The notes: a model not told the origin generated them from the letters alone. 54,883 nucleotides of DNA from a bacterium (GCA_017403285.1 JAFQOI010000118.1:1-54883); one strand, 5' to 3'; numbered from the stretch's first letter, positions 1-9,527 are shown. Numbers and translations are program-made.

Positions 1-12
1 GTCCCAGATTTT

Positions 13-39
13 AAAAGACCTTTTCGGAGGTCTTTTTTT
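13..39 (+). terminator. Rho-independent terminator of an upstream gene
   Basis: An 8-bp perfect stem (AAAGACCT at 14-21 with AGGTCTTT at 28-35) with a 6-nt loop runs into a T tract. It presumably ends a plus-strand gene that lies left of the window. The remaining bases up to the antiporter start hold only AT-rich promoter-like sequence. Confidence 0.8.
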
Positions 40-139
40 ATTGCTATAAATTAACATGTAGTTGGTAATATTTTTATCCTGCATCACGCAAATTAATAAA
101 TTATTTTTTAAAAAAAGAAAAATATGTTAATATAACCCT

Positions 140-1732
140 ATGTCAACAATTATATTATTCTGTGCAATAGTGATATTCTCTTGCATTGTCACAAACAAAT
201 TTTCAAGCAAACTTGGTATGCCATCTTTAGTATTTTTCATGTTTCTAGGAGTGCTTTTTGGGTGTGATGGAATATTTAAAATATCTTTTGACGATTATGA
301 TTTAACCGCCAAATTATGCTCAATTGGGCTATTATTTATTATTTTCTATGGTGGCTTTTGCACAAAGAAAATTAGCGACAAAAAAGTTAATGCGCAAGCA
401 ATTTTATTGTCTTCCTTAGGCACAATTTTAACAGCAGCATTTTGCACTGTCTTTTGCCATTTTGTTTTAGGGCTTGCATTTGTCGAAAGTTTTTTAGTTG
501 GTGCGGTCATAAGTTCAACCGATGCCGCTTCAGTTTTTTCAATTTTGCGCTCAAGAAGGCTCAATTTAAAATACAACACTGCTTCTATTTTGGAAATAGA
601 AAGTGGTAGTAATGATCCATTTGCATACATTTTAACAATAGTTGGAATAACTATTTTGCATGGCTCAAATACAAGCGCAACCATTCCGCTTCTTTTCAAA
701 CAAGTAATTTTGGGGGTGCTATTTGGAGTTTTAATTGCATATGGTGCACTATTCTTGCTTAAAAAAACAAAGATTTTAACAGAAGGTACAGATACAATTT
801 TCATTGTGGCGGTTGCACTTCTTTCATATTCCCTAACTGATATACTGCAAGGAAATGGCTATTTAAGCGTATATATTACTGGGATTATATTAGGAAATAG
901 CGAAATTAAAAACAAGTTAAGCTTAATGCACTTTTTTGATGGTATAACAGCTCTTTCACAAGTCATTATATTTTTTCTGATTGGGTTTTTATCCTTCCCT
1001 CATAAAATTCCAGAGATTTTAGTTCCAGCCATACTAATCACTATATTTTTAACATTTATTGCAAGGCCATTGGCAGTGCTAATTACACTGGCGCCATTTA
1101 AAATTAAATGGAACCAATTTTTATTTATTTCAAGCGCAGGATTAAGAGGTGCCGCTTCGATCGTATTTGCAATATTGGTTGTTTCTGAAAGTGTTAGCTT
1201 AGCAAACGATTTGTTCCACATTGTATTTGTTGTCGCATTATTATCGGTATCATTGCAGGGTTCGCTTCTTCCATGGATTGCTAAAAAAGTTGATATGATT
1301 GATAGATTTAGCGACGTTAGAAAAACTTTTAACGACTTTCAACAAGAATCCGCTATTTCTTTAAATAAAATAATTATTCAGGAAGCACACCCTTGGGTGG
1401 GGCAAAATCTTAAAGACATAAAGTTTGACGGAAAAGCTTTAATTTTGGCGATTACAAGAAGTGGCAAAAAGATTGTGCCAAAAGGAAATACCAAAATTCT
1501 AGAAAACGACGAGGTGCTCATCGGCTCAACACACACAGAATCCGATATTGATATTAATTTATACGAAACACATATTGATAAAAAGCATGAATGGCTAGAT
1601 TTAAAATTAAGAGAAATTAATCTTCCAGAATCTCATTTGATTGCTCTTATCAAACGAGGCGAAAAGTACTTTGTGCCTAATGGTTCAACAAAAATAAAAT
1701 TAGAAGATACGATTATTTTTTATAGCATTTAA
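140..1732 (+). CDS. CPA1-family K+(Na+)/H+ antiporter with C-terminal RCK_C domains
   Basis: 530-residue inner-membrane antiporter of the NhaP2/CvrA type, which exchanges cations for protons. Residues 1-395 hold about a dozen hydrophobic segments with the CPA1 signatures SSTDAASVF (about 125-133) and ESGSNDP (154-160; the N-D pair is the ion/proton site). The cytosolic tail carries two TrkA_C-like repeats, about 415-470 and 475-530, that normally bind a nucleotide-type ligand and gate transport. A TAATAT -10-like hexamer ends 6 nt before the ATG and no Shine-Dalgarno is visible, so the mRNA may be leaderless. The ion specificity cannot be read from sequence. The gene stands alone on the plus strand. 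Confidence 0.9.
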   Translation: MSTIILFCAIVIFSCIVTNKFSSKLGMPSLVFFMFLGVLFGCDGIFKISFDDYDLTAKLCSIGLLFIIFYGGFCTKKISDKKVNAQAILLSSLGTILTAAFCTVFCHFVLGLAFVESFLVGAVISSTDAASVFSILRSRRLNLKYNTASILEIESGSNDPFAYILTIVGITILHGSNTSATIPLLFKQVILGVLFGVLIAYGALFLLKKTKILTEGTDTIFIVAVALLSYSLTDILQGNGYLSVYITGIILGNSEIKNKLSLMHFFDGITALSQVIIFFLIGFLSFPHKIPEILVPAILITIFLTFIARPLAVLITLAPFKIKWNQFLFISSAGLRGAASIVFAILVVSESVSLANDLFHIVFVVALLSVSLQGSLLPWIAKKVDMIDRFSDVRKTFNDFQQESAISLNKIIIQEAHPWVGQNLKDIKFDGKALILAITRSGKKIVPKGNTKILENDEVLIGSTHTESDIDINLYETHIDKKHEWLDLKLREINLPESHLIALIKRGEKYFVPNGSTKIKLEDTIIFYSI

Positions 1733-1827
1733 TTCAATGCAATCAGCTTTTTTATTGTATAAATTTTATACTTTTCCAATTATGGAATATTCAAACAAGA
1801 TTATTTATCGTTTTGTATCAAAAAAGT

Positions 1828-1855
1828 AAAACCGGCATAAATATATGCCGGTTTT
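1828..1855. terminator. Bidirectional hairpin terminator
   Basis: An 11-bp perfect stem (AAAACCGGCAT at 1828-1838 with ATGCCGGTTTT at 1845-1855) and a 6-nt loop sit between the convergent antiporter and the small minus-strand gene. Read on the minus strand it is followed by TTTTACTTTTTT; on the plus strand it ends in a short T run, so it may serve both genes. Confidence 0.8.
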
Positions 1856-1874
1856 AAATACTATAACATTTGTA

Positions 1875-2261
1875 CTAAGCAGAAAGAGATAATTTAGCGC
1901 CGCTTACTGCTCCTGTCACTTTTACAGCCGCATTAACTGCTTTATCAGCAGTATCAACAACTTTTTCAACGCTATCAACTGCTGTTTTTATATTTTCTGA
2001 TTTTACATCAGACTTTTTATAAGAATGTTTGTCTTCTTGGTCTATAATTGCAAAAATCTTTGCTTGCGCATCATCAATAATCTTGCTCCAACAATTTACT
2101 GCTTCATTGTCTTTTTCAAGCGCAGCACCAATCATATGTTGATTAGCAATTGAAATTGTTTCACGATATGCAGTTAACTCATCTTTTCTGCAATGATTTT
2201 TACCATTTGTTTTGCAAGGTGCAACATATTGTCCTTGAGAAATTCCTACAGAATTAACCAT
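1875..2261 (-). CDS. Small hypothetical protein with an Ala/Val-rich C-terminus
   Basis: 128 residues, not recognised. The start at 2261 (MVNSVGISQ) is preferred over an in-frame GTG at 2273, because a GAAGG ribosome-binding site lies 5-6 nt upstream of this ATG. The N-terminal part is polar with two cysteines, followed by a helix-forming middle. The last 45 residues form a low-complexity amphipathic stretch (VDSVEKVVDTADKAVNAAV) like those of membrane-surface or phasin-like proteins; that comparison is only compositional. There is no Sec signal. It is followed by its own terminator and is monocistronic. Confidence 0.65.
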   Translation of the reverse strand: MVNSVGISQGQYVAPCKTNGKNHCRKDELTAYRETISIANQHMIGAALEKDNEAVNCWSKIIDDAQAKIFAIIDQEDKHSYKKSDVKSENIKTAVDSVEKVVDTADKAVNAAVKVTGAVSGAKLSLSA

Positions 2262-2373
2262 AAATACCTTCACTTTCTTTACATTCCACTTTTACGATTG
2301 TTTGAATTAATAAAGTATTTTCAGATATAAAAATTGACTAATTTACGTTTTTTGAATTTAAAAAAGTTAACAA

Positions 2374-2414
2374 AAAAAGAGTAAAAATGATTAATTTTCA
2401 CTCTTTTTACCTTT
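2374..2414 (-). terminator. Hairpin terminator of the small secreted protein gene
   Basis: About 15 bp of stem with one mismatch (AAAAAGAGT paired with ACTCTTTTT, extended by AAAAT/ATTTT), followed on the minus strand by a run of T. It lies just downstream of the gene ending at 2452. Confidence 0.7.
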
Positions 2415-2451
2415 TTAAAATTACCATCCTCAAAATTTTATTGAAGTACTA

Positions 2452-2688
2452 CTACATATGATAATTCACCTGTAAACCCTTATCATTCTTCTTTTGACGA
2501 AAAGATATTTCTTCATTTAAATTATTACTTGATATAAGAACAACTGATTCATTAGTCAAACTCTGTAAAGAACCTGTTGAATTAATCAATTTTTGAGAAC
2601 AAATAACATTAGGCTCTGACACTAATGACAACATTAGTGCAAAAACTAATGTAATGAAAAACAAGGCTAGTTTTAATATTTTTTTCAT
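2452..2688 (-). CDS. Small exported hypothetical protein
   Basis: 78 residues with a clear N-terminal export signal: MKK, then a hydrophobic core of about 17 residues (LALFFITLVFALMLSLV). The mature part is a short Ser/Asn/Leu-rich chain with one Cys near the predicted cleavage region; no proper lipobox is present. TATAAT (2695-2700 on the minus strand) ends 6 nt before the ATG and there is no ribosome-binding site, so the message may be leaderless. Function unknown. Confidence 0.6.
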   Translation of the reverse strand: MKKILKLALFFITLVFALMLSLVSEPNVICSQKLINSTGSLQSLTNESVVLISSNNLNEEISFRQKKNDKGLQVNYHM

Positions 2689-2772
2689 ACAAATATTATA
2701 ATATAAACATAATAATATTCTTTGGTAACGTTTCCTAAATCATACGTTATACGAAAAAGAAATTAATTTTAA

Positions 2773-4623
2773 CTAATCTAATTCAGAAAAATCCATCTTA
2801 TCAACAATATCGATAGCAGATGATAATAACTTATCAAAATTAATATTTTCTATAAGCGTCGTAGAATAGTTTGTTCCATATAAATTATCATATTCCGTCC
2901 AAAATGCTTGTTGAGTTAAATTTTTAAGCATATTATTACCCTTTGCAAGTTTCATGTACTTTCCTTGCGTTGACAATAATGAATCTAATTTATCAATATC
3001 TTTCAGATTAAAATCTGGATTTGAATCAACCAATACTTGTATGACAGCATCTTTCTCTTCAGATGACATAGGTAATTTATAGTTGTTATAACGTCTATCA
3101 ATATTAGACAAATCTATATCTTTTGAGTTTTGAGAAAACAATGTTCTTATAGACGTTGTAAATGGCTCATTAGAATTTAAAATTAAATCAATATCATCTT
3201 CACCAATTATTCCTTCCAAAAGTAACTCCTGCAAAAACGCAAAATTCTGAGAATTACTATAGTTTGCATATTCTGTAGTTGTAATTAATTGTCTCATTTT
3301 ATTTTTGATACCATCAGGGAATAATGCTTTGTATTCTGCCGAAGAATCGTTACCCTGAAGAATTCCAAGTTCTTTTGTAGAAACACTATTTAACAAAAGA
3401 TTAAAGAAATCTTTATTTGCAGATTTTGTTTTTATTAGCATTGGATTGGCTTTATCGGCAATTTTTTCAAGCAATTCAATAGCATGAGGATATTTTTCAT
3501 TTATACTTGCCTTATTTAATTGTATGTTGTTGCGTATTTCTTTGCTTTTATTCTGAACAGATAAAACATATTCATTAAATTTATCCTCACCAAGCGCTTT
3601 CATCCTATCAAAATTTTCTAAAGCTATTTTTATTTCTTTCCCAAGTTCTTCCTTATGCGATGGATATTTATTCCAAAATCCAAGCATCAAACGTCTCATT
3701 TTAGAATAAAATTGCACATCATATACATCAAAGCCCTCATCTTTAACAGCATAAGTAGGATTGTTTATATTTTCTGTAAGAAAATTTGATAAATCTTCCC
3801 TAATTTGAGGACAATGATTCCAAGCATCAATCATTGCCACCCTTGATTTTTCTGTGCTTTCTAATAGTTTTTGAATTCGTTCATTAACTTCTTCTGGAGA
3901 CAAATTAGAAAAATATTTTTTTCTGTTTGCAAGAAAAGCAGGATCACTATTTTGTAAATCTCTACCATATGTTTGACCATTAGGCGCCTTTATTCCCAAA
4001 GGGACAAAAAATGTTCTTCTTGCTTCAGTATATGTATCTAATTTTTCCTTTAGTTCTTGTGATTCAGGTGTTATTACTGCTGCCAAATCTTCTAAAACAT
4101 CTTTATAAGATTTTCCTTCTAAATATATCTTTTTAACTAAAAATGTCGTAACATCTTCGTCGCAATTTAAAGTTTTAATACCTTTTCGTTCCAATTGACA
4201 CATTGGTTCAAAAAATCTACTATTTGTAGATATTTCAGACAATGTTTTTAAGCCTTTGAAAACGTCTTCATTCGGATACATCGCTTTTATGTCAGCAACA
4301 GTTTTACAATCTTTCAAATCAGCAAATGCTGAACGTTGAATTATCTTCAATCCTAATTTTGAAAAGGTTTCAAAATCACTATCAGAAAGCAAACATTGCT
4401 GATTTTCTATGTAATTTCTGACTGTAGATGGCATCTCAGAATCTTTGTGTTGATTATATACAGAATTAAAATCTTTTGCCCCAAATGAAACATAATAATT
4501 TTGAGGATAAGCAACCATAACAGATGCCCCAGATTGTGAAGACGTATTTCCTTTTCCTTTTTTCTGCTCTACAACATTATTTAAATTATATGTATTTATT
4601 TTTTGAATATTACTAATTTTCAT
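2773..4623 (-). CDS. Large VSFG-tagged hypothetical protein
   Basis: 616 residues, predicted soluble and largely alpha-helical, with no recognised domain. It starts MKISNI, runs through a Ser/Gly/Asn-rich linker and reaches VSFG at residues 45-48, the N-terminal tag described in the findings. The start is backed by AAGGGA about 8 nt upstream. Its last 70 residues resemble the end of the upstream neighbour: both have a Y-[ML]-KL motif, then YDxxYGTN[YF], then an acidic D[FW]S end, so the two genes share a C-terminal domain. It follows that neighbour by 16 bp and is almost certainly co-transcribed. No Sec signal or membrane segment is seen. Confidence 0.75.
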   Translation of the reverse strand: MKISNIQKINTYNLNNVVEQKKGKGNTSSQSGASVMVAYPQNYYVSFGAKDFNSVYNQHKDSEMPSTVRNYIENQQCLLSDSDFETFSKLGLKIIQRSAFADLKDCKTVADIKAMYPNEDVFKGLKTLSEISTNSRFFEPMCQLERKGIKTLNCDEDVTTFLVKKIYLEGKSYKDVLEDLAAVITPESQELKEKLDTYTEARRTFFVPLGIKAPNGQTYGRDLQNSDPAFLANRKKYFSNLSPEEVNERIQKLLESTEKSRVAMIDAWNHCPQIREDLSNFLTENINNPTYAVKDEGFDVYDVQFYSKMRRLMLGFWNKYPSHKEELGKEIKIALENFDRMKALGEDKFNEYVLSVQNKSKEIRNNIQLNKASINEKYPHAIELLEKIADKANPMLIKTKSANKDFFNLLLNSVSTKELGILQGNDSSAEYKALFPDGIKNKMRQLITTTEYANYSNSQNFAFLQELLLEGIIGEDDIDLILNSNEPFTTSIRTLFSQNSKDIDLSNIDRRYNNYKLPMSSEEKDAVIQVLVDSNPDFNLKDIDKLDSLLSTQGKYMKLAKGNNMLKNLTQQAFWTEYDNLYGTNYSTTLIENINFDKLLSSAIDIVDKMDFSELD

Positions 4624-4639
4624 TTTTTAATCCCTTGAT

Positions 4640-7000
4640 TTATAGTGACCAATCAATGTTATCAACAGAGTCTAATTTCTTTTTTTGAACTTGTTCTGCG
4701 ATTTTTCTTTGTTGTTCATCTTCAAAGTTTTCTAAACCTTGAACAGCAAAATTTGTGCCATACGTTTTATCATAATTTTTCAACAATGTTTCTAATACTG
4801 ATGCTCTTGCCTTAGGAGTCACATTTTCATCTGTCAATAATTTTAAATAAGATCCTTCATTCAACAGACATATCATCAAATTTTGATTTTCTTGTTGAGA
4901 TAAATTTGGAAGATAAGAAAGGATTTTGTCTAATACCAATCCAGATTCTTTACCGTCAATATCTTTTATGAGGGTATTATACTCACCAATTTTTTGTTCC
5001 ATTTTCTTCAAATCAACATCTTTTTCTAATTTAAAACTTACAGGAGTACCAAATGAGGTAAAGAATTCAATTTCTTTTCTTCCTGTTTTTATTTGACCAT
5101 ATATGTTTTTCAACTGAGAAATAGGCAATGAATATATTTCTTCAGGCAAATTAGATGTATTTTGCAACATTGTTTCCAACAAAGCCCATTTAGTAGCATT
5201 TTTTAATTTCTTATATTCTGGAGTCTGAGCAATTTTTGAAACAAGAGCATTAACAAAGTTTTGAACACCTTCTTTTCCCATTTTAATATTCGCAAATGCA
5301 TCAACATCAAACGACTCATCTATTAATGCTGACATCTCAACTTTTACACTTTCAATTGGCAAAGGAGCAGTTTTTTCTGCAAGTTTTTCTTTAAATTGAA
5401 GAGTTTTCATTTCCTTAGTGTTTTGTAGAGTTTGAGTTTTAATTTTTTGAACTTCTCCTTGTCTTTCTAGAACAAGAGTAGGTTCAACATTTGTTGCATC
5501 CACTTCTGATTGAGGAGCAACGGATTTCTTTTCTAGAACGAGAGAGGGTTCAATTTCATCTCGTTTATCATCAGTTGATTTTTTAGTTTCATCCCCAGCA
5601 TTAACTTGATTATTGGTTTCTACTTGTCCAGCTTTTGGTTCATTCACAGATATATGTGCTATTTTTTTACTAAAATCTTCAAGTCTTTTTTGTCTTAATT
5701 TTTCCATTTCCGCAGGGGAATATGTAATAAATGGAATAATTTTTTTATCTACCATTTCTTGAATATTTGCAAGTTCTTCTCCAAGATGGACAAGAGACCC
5801 ATTAATCATAGAATTCAAATTATCGTCCATATTTTTTAATTGTACATTTGATTTCTTTTTGATATCAACATCTGCTTGCTTTTCAACTTGTTTTTTTACT
5901 TCATTAAACTTTTGTTCAAATTTTGAAACAGCTTGCTCTATCATTTTAGAATCTTTAGGGTTTAAACAGCGGCATATTAATGCTTCAGAAAGAACATTCT
6001 TTATCTCTTCAAGTTGAATTTCATAATCAATAATTTTTTCACCTACAGCGGTAATTAAAACTGGAATTTTTGAATAAAAATCATCTCTATCATTTAATGC
6101 ATTAATGTATTTTTCTTCAAGTGCTTCAATATCAGACTTTAATTTTTGATAACTAAAATCTTCTTTCAAACAATCGTCCAATTGCGCCTTTTCTTCATCA
6201 GATAATTTTTTATTAAAAGATAACTTTTCTTTAAAAGACGAAACAGTTTCCTTTACAGATTGTGCTCTTTCTTTTTCAGATTGTATTTGTTCTTCAACCA
6301 CTACAAATTCTGATTTTGGAATACCAAGACCATCTTGAAAAGCATCTAACTTCATTTTATAAAAATCAGATTCAATATTAGAAAGATTATTTTCTGCATT
6401 AGAAACATTATCAAGGAATACATTTATTTGTTTTTTCAAATCATTTAATTCCCTAGTTTCTTGCTTTGCTGTTTGTAAGACTTCATTTGGCTGAATATCT
6501 TCTGATATATTTTGAGTTTTAAAATCTATAGCATACTGGTTAACGTACCCTTCTTTTGGTTTTCTCTCATTAACTATTTTTATCCAGTTATCTACTTGTT
6601 CAGAAGATGGTTCACCTTCAAAAAGAATTAATTCACCATTAAATTTATCTGCCCTTTTAATGGCACTAATTAAATCATTAGCGGCTCCAGGGTCAATCGG
6701 ATTTTGTCTTTTAATAACTACTGTTTGACCATAAGGTCCTTCATATTTTATATGCGTATTTTCTGATTTTTTTCTAAACCCAAAATATTCATATATTCTC
6801 TCGGCTTCTGATCTTCTTATACTGTGATTTCCGCCAGAATTATATGTCTTATATTCTTCAATTTTCTTGCTCATATTAACAGAGGCACCAAAAGAAACAG
6901 TGTCTCTTGATAATTGATTTAAACTTTTAGTTTTTAAAGGACTATGATGGTTTAAAACATTTACTTTCCCATATATTGAATTACCACAATTTATATTCAT
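4640..7000 (-). CDS. VSFG-tagged coiled-coil protein with possible HicA-like N-terminal domain
   Basis: 786 residues. The ATG at 7000 (MNINCG) is chosen over a longer frame opening at 7060 because AAAGGA lies 6 nt upstream. VSFG is at residues 35-38. Residues about 55-115 align by eye with the HicA/YcfA fold: a helix, then FGFRKKSENTHIKY in place of the usual 'GSHH-x-Y' strand, then VVIKRQNPIDPGAANDLISA in place of the HicA 'vP.H..k.l..GtL..Il' segment; one His is retained. The middle (about 200-440) is strongly coiled-coil, followed by a Lys/Glu/Val-rich linker. The C-terminal 120 residues share YDKTYGTNF and neighbouring positions with the downstream gene. The HicA resemblance is an inference. 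Confidence 0.75.
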   Translation of the reverse strand: MNINCGNSIYGKVNVLNHHSPLKTKSLNQLSRDTVSFGASVNMSKKIEEYKTYNSGGNHSIRRSEAERIYEYFGFRKKSENTHIKYEGPYGQTVVIKRQNPIDPGAANDLISAIKRADKFNGELILFEGEPSSEQVDNWIKIVNERKPKEGYVNQYAIDFKTQNISEDIQPNEVLQTAKQETRELNDLKKQINVFLDNVSNAENNLSNIESDFYKMKLDAFQDGLGIPKSEFVVVEEQIQSEKERAQSVKETVSSFKEKLSFNKKLSDEEKAQLDDCLKEDFSYQKLKSDIEALEEKYINALNDRDDFYSKIPVLITAVGEKIIDYEIQLEEIKNVLSEALICRCLNPKDSKMIEQAVSKFEQKFNEVKKQVEKQADVDIKKKSNVQLKNMDDNLNSMINGSLVHLGEELANIQEMVDKKIIPFITYSPAEMEKLRQKRLEDFSKKIAHISVNEPKAGQVETNNQVNAGDETKKSTDDKRDEIEPSLVLEKKSVAPQSEVDATNVEPTLVLERQGEVQKIKTQTLQNTKEMKTLQFKEKLAEKTAPLPIESVKVEMSALIDESFDVDAFANIKMGKEGVQNFVNALVSKIAQTPEYKKLKNATKWALLETMLQNTSNLPEEIYSLPISQLKNIYGQIKTGRKEIEFFTSFGTPVSFKLEKDVDLKKMEQKIGEYNTLIKDIDGKESGLVLDKILSYLPNLSQQENQNLMICLLNEGSYLKLLTDENVTPKARASVLETLLKNYDKTYGTNFAVQGLENFEDEQQRKIAEQVQKKKLDSVDNIDWSL

Positions 7001-7264
7001 TCCGAATCCTTTCTTGAAGACAAAAAAAGAAATCGGCGATCTAAATTGCCCAAAATACATACCTTTATTAATATTTTTTTACAAAAAATATGTTATTATT
7101 TAAATTGGGGAACATTGTTCATTGTTATAATTTTTCCAATAATTTAACCAATTAATATTTGCCTGTATATATAACAATATATCATTGTCGAGTTCTTGCT
7201 GTTTTTTTAATTCATCTAAATTTTGCTCTATTTGAACAAATAATTCATTTATTTTTCTATCCGT

Positions 7265-8266
7265 TCATTTTTTTAATTTTTGTTGTGCGATCCCTTTTAC
7301 ATCACTATGCCTATATTCAAAACTATATCTTTTTATTTTTACTTTTGAATATTCAATATTGTATATATTTTGATTTTTAATTTTAAGACAATCAGATATG
7401 GCCTTTTCTAAACGAAGCCCCTTTTCTATTTTATCAGCATCTTTAATTTTGGGAAGAACTGAATTATTCAATATTTTTCTATATACTTTGTATCGTTTTA
7501 GATAATAATTTGATTTTTCCTTCAAATATTGTGTAAAGAATAATTTTTCTTCTCCTTCACTTTGTTTCTTTTTGTTGTTCAAAATATGAGACAATGTTCT
7601 ATATTCAAAATTGTGCAAATTTGAAGGAATGGGCAAATATATATCATAATATGGATTTTCCACATCATCAAAACTGGAACTAACACTTAGATATTTTATT
7701 AGACAATCTTTTGTATCTGCACAAAAATTACTTTCATTATTGGTTCCAATAAAAAGAAGGTGCCCATCATTATCTATATAATATGAACCATCAAAATCTA
7801 GAAAATACACTTCATTTTTATCAACTAGTATATTAGAAGCATTTAAATCAAAATTCCAAAATAAAATTTTATCCATTAAGAAAAATGAATTAATCAATTT
7901 TTTCATATGATTATTAGTAATATTAACATCTTTTATATTTTGACCAGACAAATATCTTGACACAACAACAATATACTTAGTTAAATAAAAAACGTCAAAG
8001 TATTCTTTTACATTTTTGATACCATTTTCCCTGAAATATTTCATTGCTTTTACTTCAAACAATTTCCCACCATTTACACTTATCAATATTCCATAATTTT
8101 TATATTTATAAAAACGAGAATGATTTTGAATACTTGCAACGATTGGCTCATTATTTTTTATATAAGCAATAATTTCATCACGATTAATTTCATTATTATG
8201 TTTTAATATATAATAACCAAAAGCAAGTAGAAATATTGTTAATATGCTATACACTAGATGTTTCAT
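7265..8266 (-). CDS. Membrane-anchored protein-kinase-fold protein, probably truncated by TGA
   Basis: 333 residues. The start at 8266 (MKHLVYS) has AAGGA 8 nt upstream and overlaps the flippase end by 20 bp. An N-terminal transmembrane helix (3-21) precedes a kinase-like domain: a catalytic-loop equivalent NFDLNASNIL at 138-147 (HxDxxxxN with His replaced by Asn) and DFDG at 157-160 in place of DFG. This resembles small LPS/sugar kinases of the Kdo- or heptose-kinase type; the substrate is unknown. Coupling to a Wzx-type flippase suggests a role in surface glycan assembly. The TGA stop is followed in the same frame by 54 further sense codons down to TAA at 7100, so the protein may be freshly truncated or read through. 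Confidence 0.65.
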   Translation of the reverse strand: MKHLVYSILTIFLLAFGYYILKHNNEINRDEIIAYIKNNEPIVASIQNHSRFYKYKNYGILISVNGGKLFEVKAMKYFRENGIKNVKEYFDVFYLTKYIVVVSRYLSGQNIKDVNITNNHMKKLINSFFLMDKILFWNFDLNASNILVDKNEVYFLDFDGSYYIDNDGHLLFIGTNNESNFCADTKDCLIKYLSVSSSFDDVENPYYDIYLPIPSNLHNFEYRTLSHILNNKKKQSEGEEKLFFTQYLKEKSNYYLKRYKVYRKILNNSVLPKIKDADKIEKGLRLEKAISDCLKIKNQNIYNIEYSKVKIKRYSFEYRHSDVKGIAQQKLKK

Positions 8267-9527
8267 TACATAAATCCTTATAATTATTTTCATTCTTTAA
8301 AAATTTATATTTTATAACATAGACAAACCGATATAAAAACAAAAATACTTCAGTTAACAAAATTAAATATGTAACCGAATACATATTTAATTGAGAATTC
8401 ATATATAGAGCAAAAAGGCCCATAGAATAAAACAGTGTTGAAGCCAATATACTTCTATTAACGATTTTGCAACCTTTATTTCCACCAGTTGTTCCCAACA
8501 AAGGATATCCCAGCATAATTGAAGGAATAGTTACGAATTGTATTATGGAAAAAATACGCAAAATTTCTACAGATTGCAACATTTGCGTCCCAAAAAAGAA
8601 TTTAATGATGACTTCTGCATATTGATAAACAAGAATGCAAATTAGAGTATTTAGTAAAATTCCATATTTTAAGATTTTTCTATACAATTTTATATCTTTT
8701 GTTTTTGTCATATAAGGAAAAAAGGCATTATGTATAGGCATCCATAAACTTTTTAAAGCTGTATATATTTTTTCTGCCGACACATAAAGTCCTACTATCA
8801 TATCACCTGAAACGAAACCCAAACAAAGTGTGTTCGTATTTGAACAAAGCGATAATGACACTTTAGACAAAAAGAATTCCGAACTATATACAAATTGTTT
8901 TTTTATAGATTTATATTTAGGGATATAGAACTTAACCTTAAATTTTTTGAAAACAAAATACAATGACAATATTGCAAAAAACAGATAACACAAAGAACTC
9001 AAAACAGGTATATATACAAAATCAGAATCTCTTTTTACGAATATGAAAATAAAAGTAAAAAAGAGTATCTGAGATGTTATTTTAAAAAAAGGAATATATT
9101 TCATTTTTTCCATCCCCTGAAAAAACCACACAGGAAAAAGTGCGCTAGAAATAACCATTCCGAAAGAAGATAAAAATAGCATTTTGTCCTTTTCAAATCT
9201 ATCTATTAAAAAAAAAACAGACAAAATAAAAAATGAAAGTAATAAAAAAATTGTCTTTATAACCATAACAGAACTAAATATATTTGATAAATTATTTTTA
9301 TTATGCCTATTTATAGCAATTTCTCTTGTTGCAGACAAATCAAAGCCATAATCACATAAAATAATAAAGTATTGAATAAATGAAAAAACAAAAAATATTA
9401 AACCACATTTTTCGGTACCAATAATTTGAACCAAATACGCATATACAAAAAGTGCAAAGACATACGAAAAAATTTGCAATACACCTAGATATAAAACATT
9501 TTCAAATAAAGATTCCCTATTTATCAT
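8247..9527 (-). CDS. Wzx/RfbX-type oligosaccharide flippase
   Basis: 426 residues with about 12 hydrophobic segments, of the polysaccharide-biosynthesis (PST/MATE-like) flippase family that moves undecaprenyl-linked glycan units across the inner membrane. Family-typical features visible are an N-terminal 'YLVQIIGTEKCGLIFF' region, the amphipathic 'DYGFDLSATREIAINR' loop, and 'FPVWFFQGMEKMKYI'. The length is normal. TATAAT (9536-9541, minus) ends 8 nt before the ATG and no ribosome-binding site is present, suggesting a leaderless transcript. It is translationally coupled to the kinase-fold gene downstream. Codon use is extremely AT-rich, as is usual for exchanged surface-glycan genes. Confidence 0.88.
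   Translation of the reverse strand: MINRESLFENVLYLGVLQIFSYVFALFVYAYLVQIIGTEKCGLIFFVFSFIQYFIILCDYGFDLSATREIAINRHNKNNLSNIFSSVMVIKTIFLLLSFFILSVFFLIDRFEKDKMLFLSSFGMVISSALFPVWFFQGMEKMKYIPFFKITSQILFFTFIFIFVKRDSDFVYIPVLSSLCYLFFAILSLYFVFKKFKVKFYIPKYKSIKKQFVYSSEFFLSKVSLSLCSNTNTLCLGFVSGDMIVGLYVSAEKIYTALKSLWMPIHNAFFPYMTKTKDIKLYRKILKYGILLNTLICILVYQYAEVIIKFFFGTQMLQSVEILRIFSIIQFVTIPSIMLGYPLLGTTGGNKGCKIVNRSILASTLFYSMGLFALYMNSQLNMYSVTYLILLTEVFLFLYRFVYVIKYKFLKNENNYKDLCNETSSV

Noticed and set aside
346-804. Long antisense frames within the antiporter and other genes
   Set aside because: They lie opposite well-identified genes, lack ribosome-binding sites and have no recognisable domains.
7265-7267. Alternative genetic code with TGA as a sense codon
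   Set aside because: Several clear genes in the window end in TGA (for example at 14001-14003 and 15629-15631), so TGA is a normal stop.
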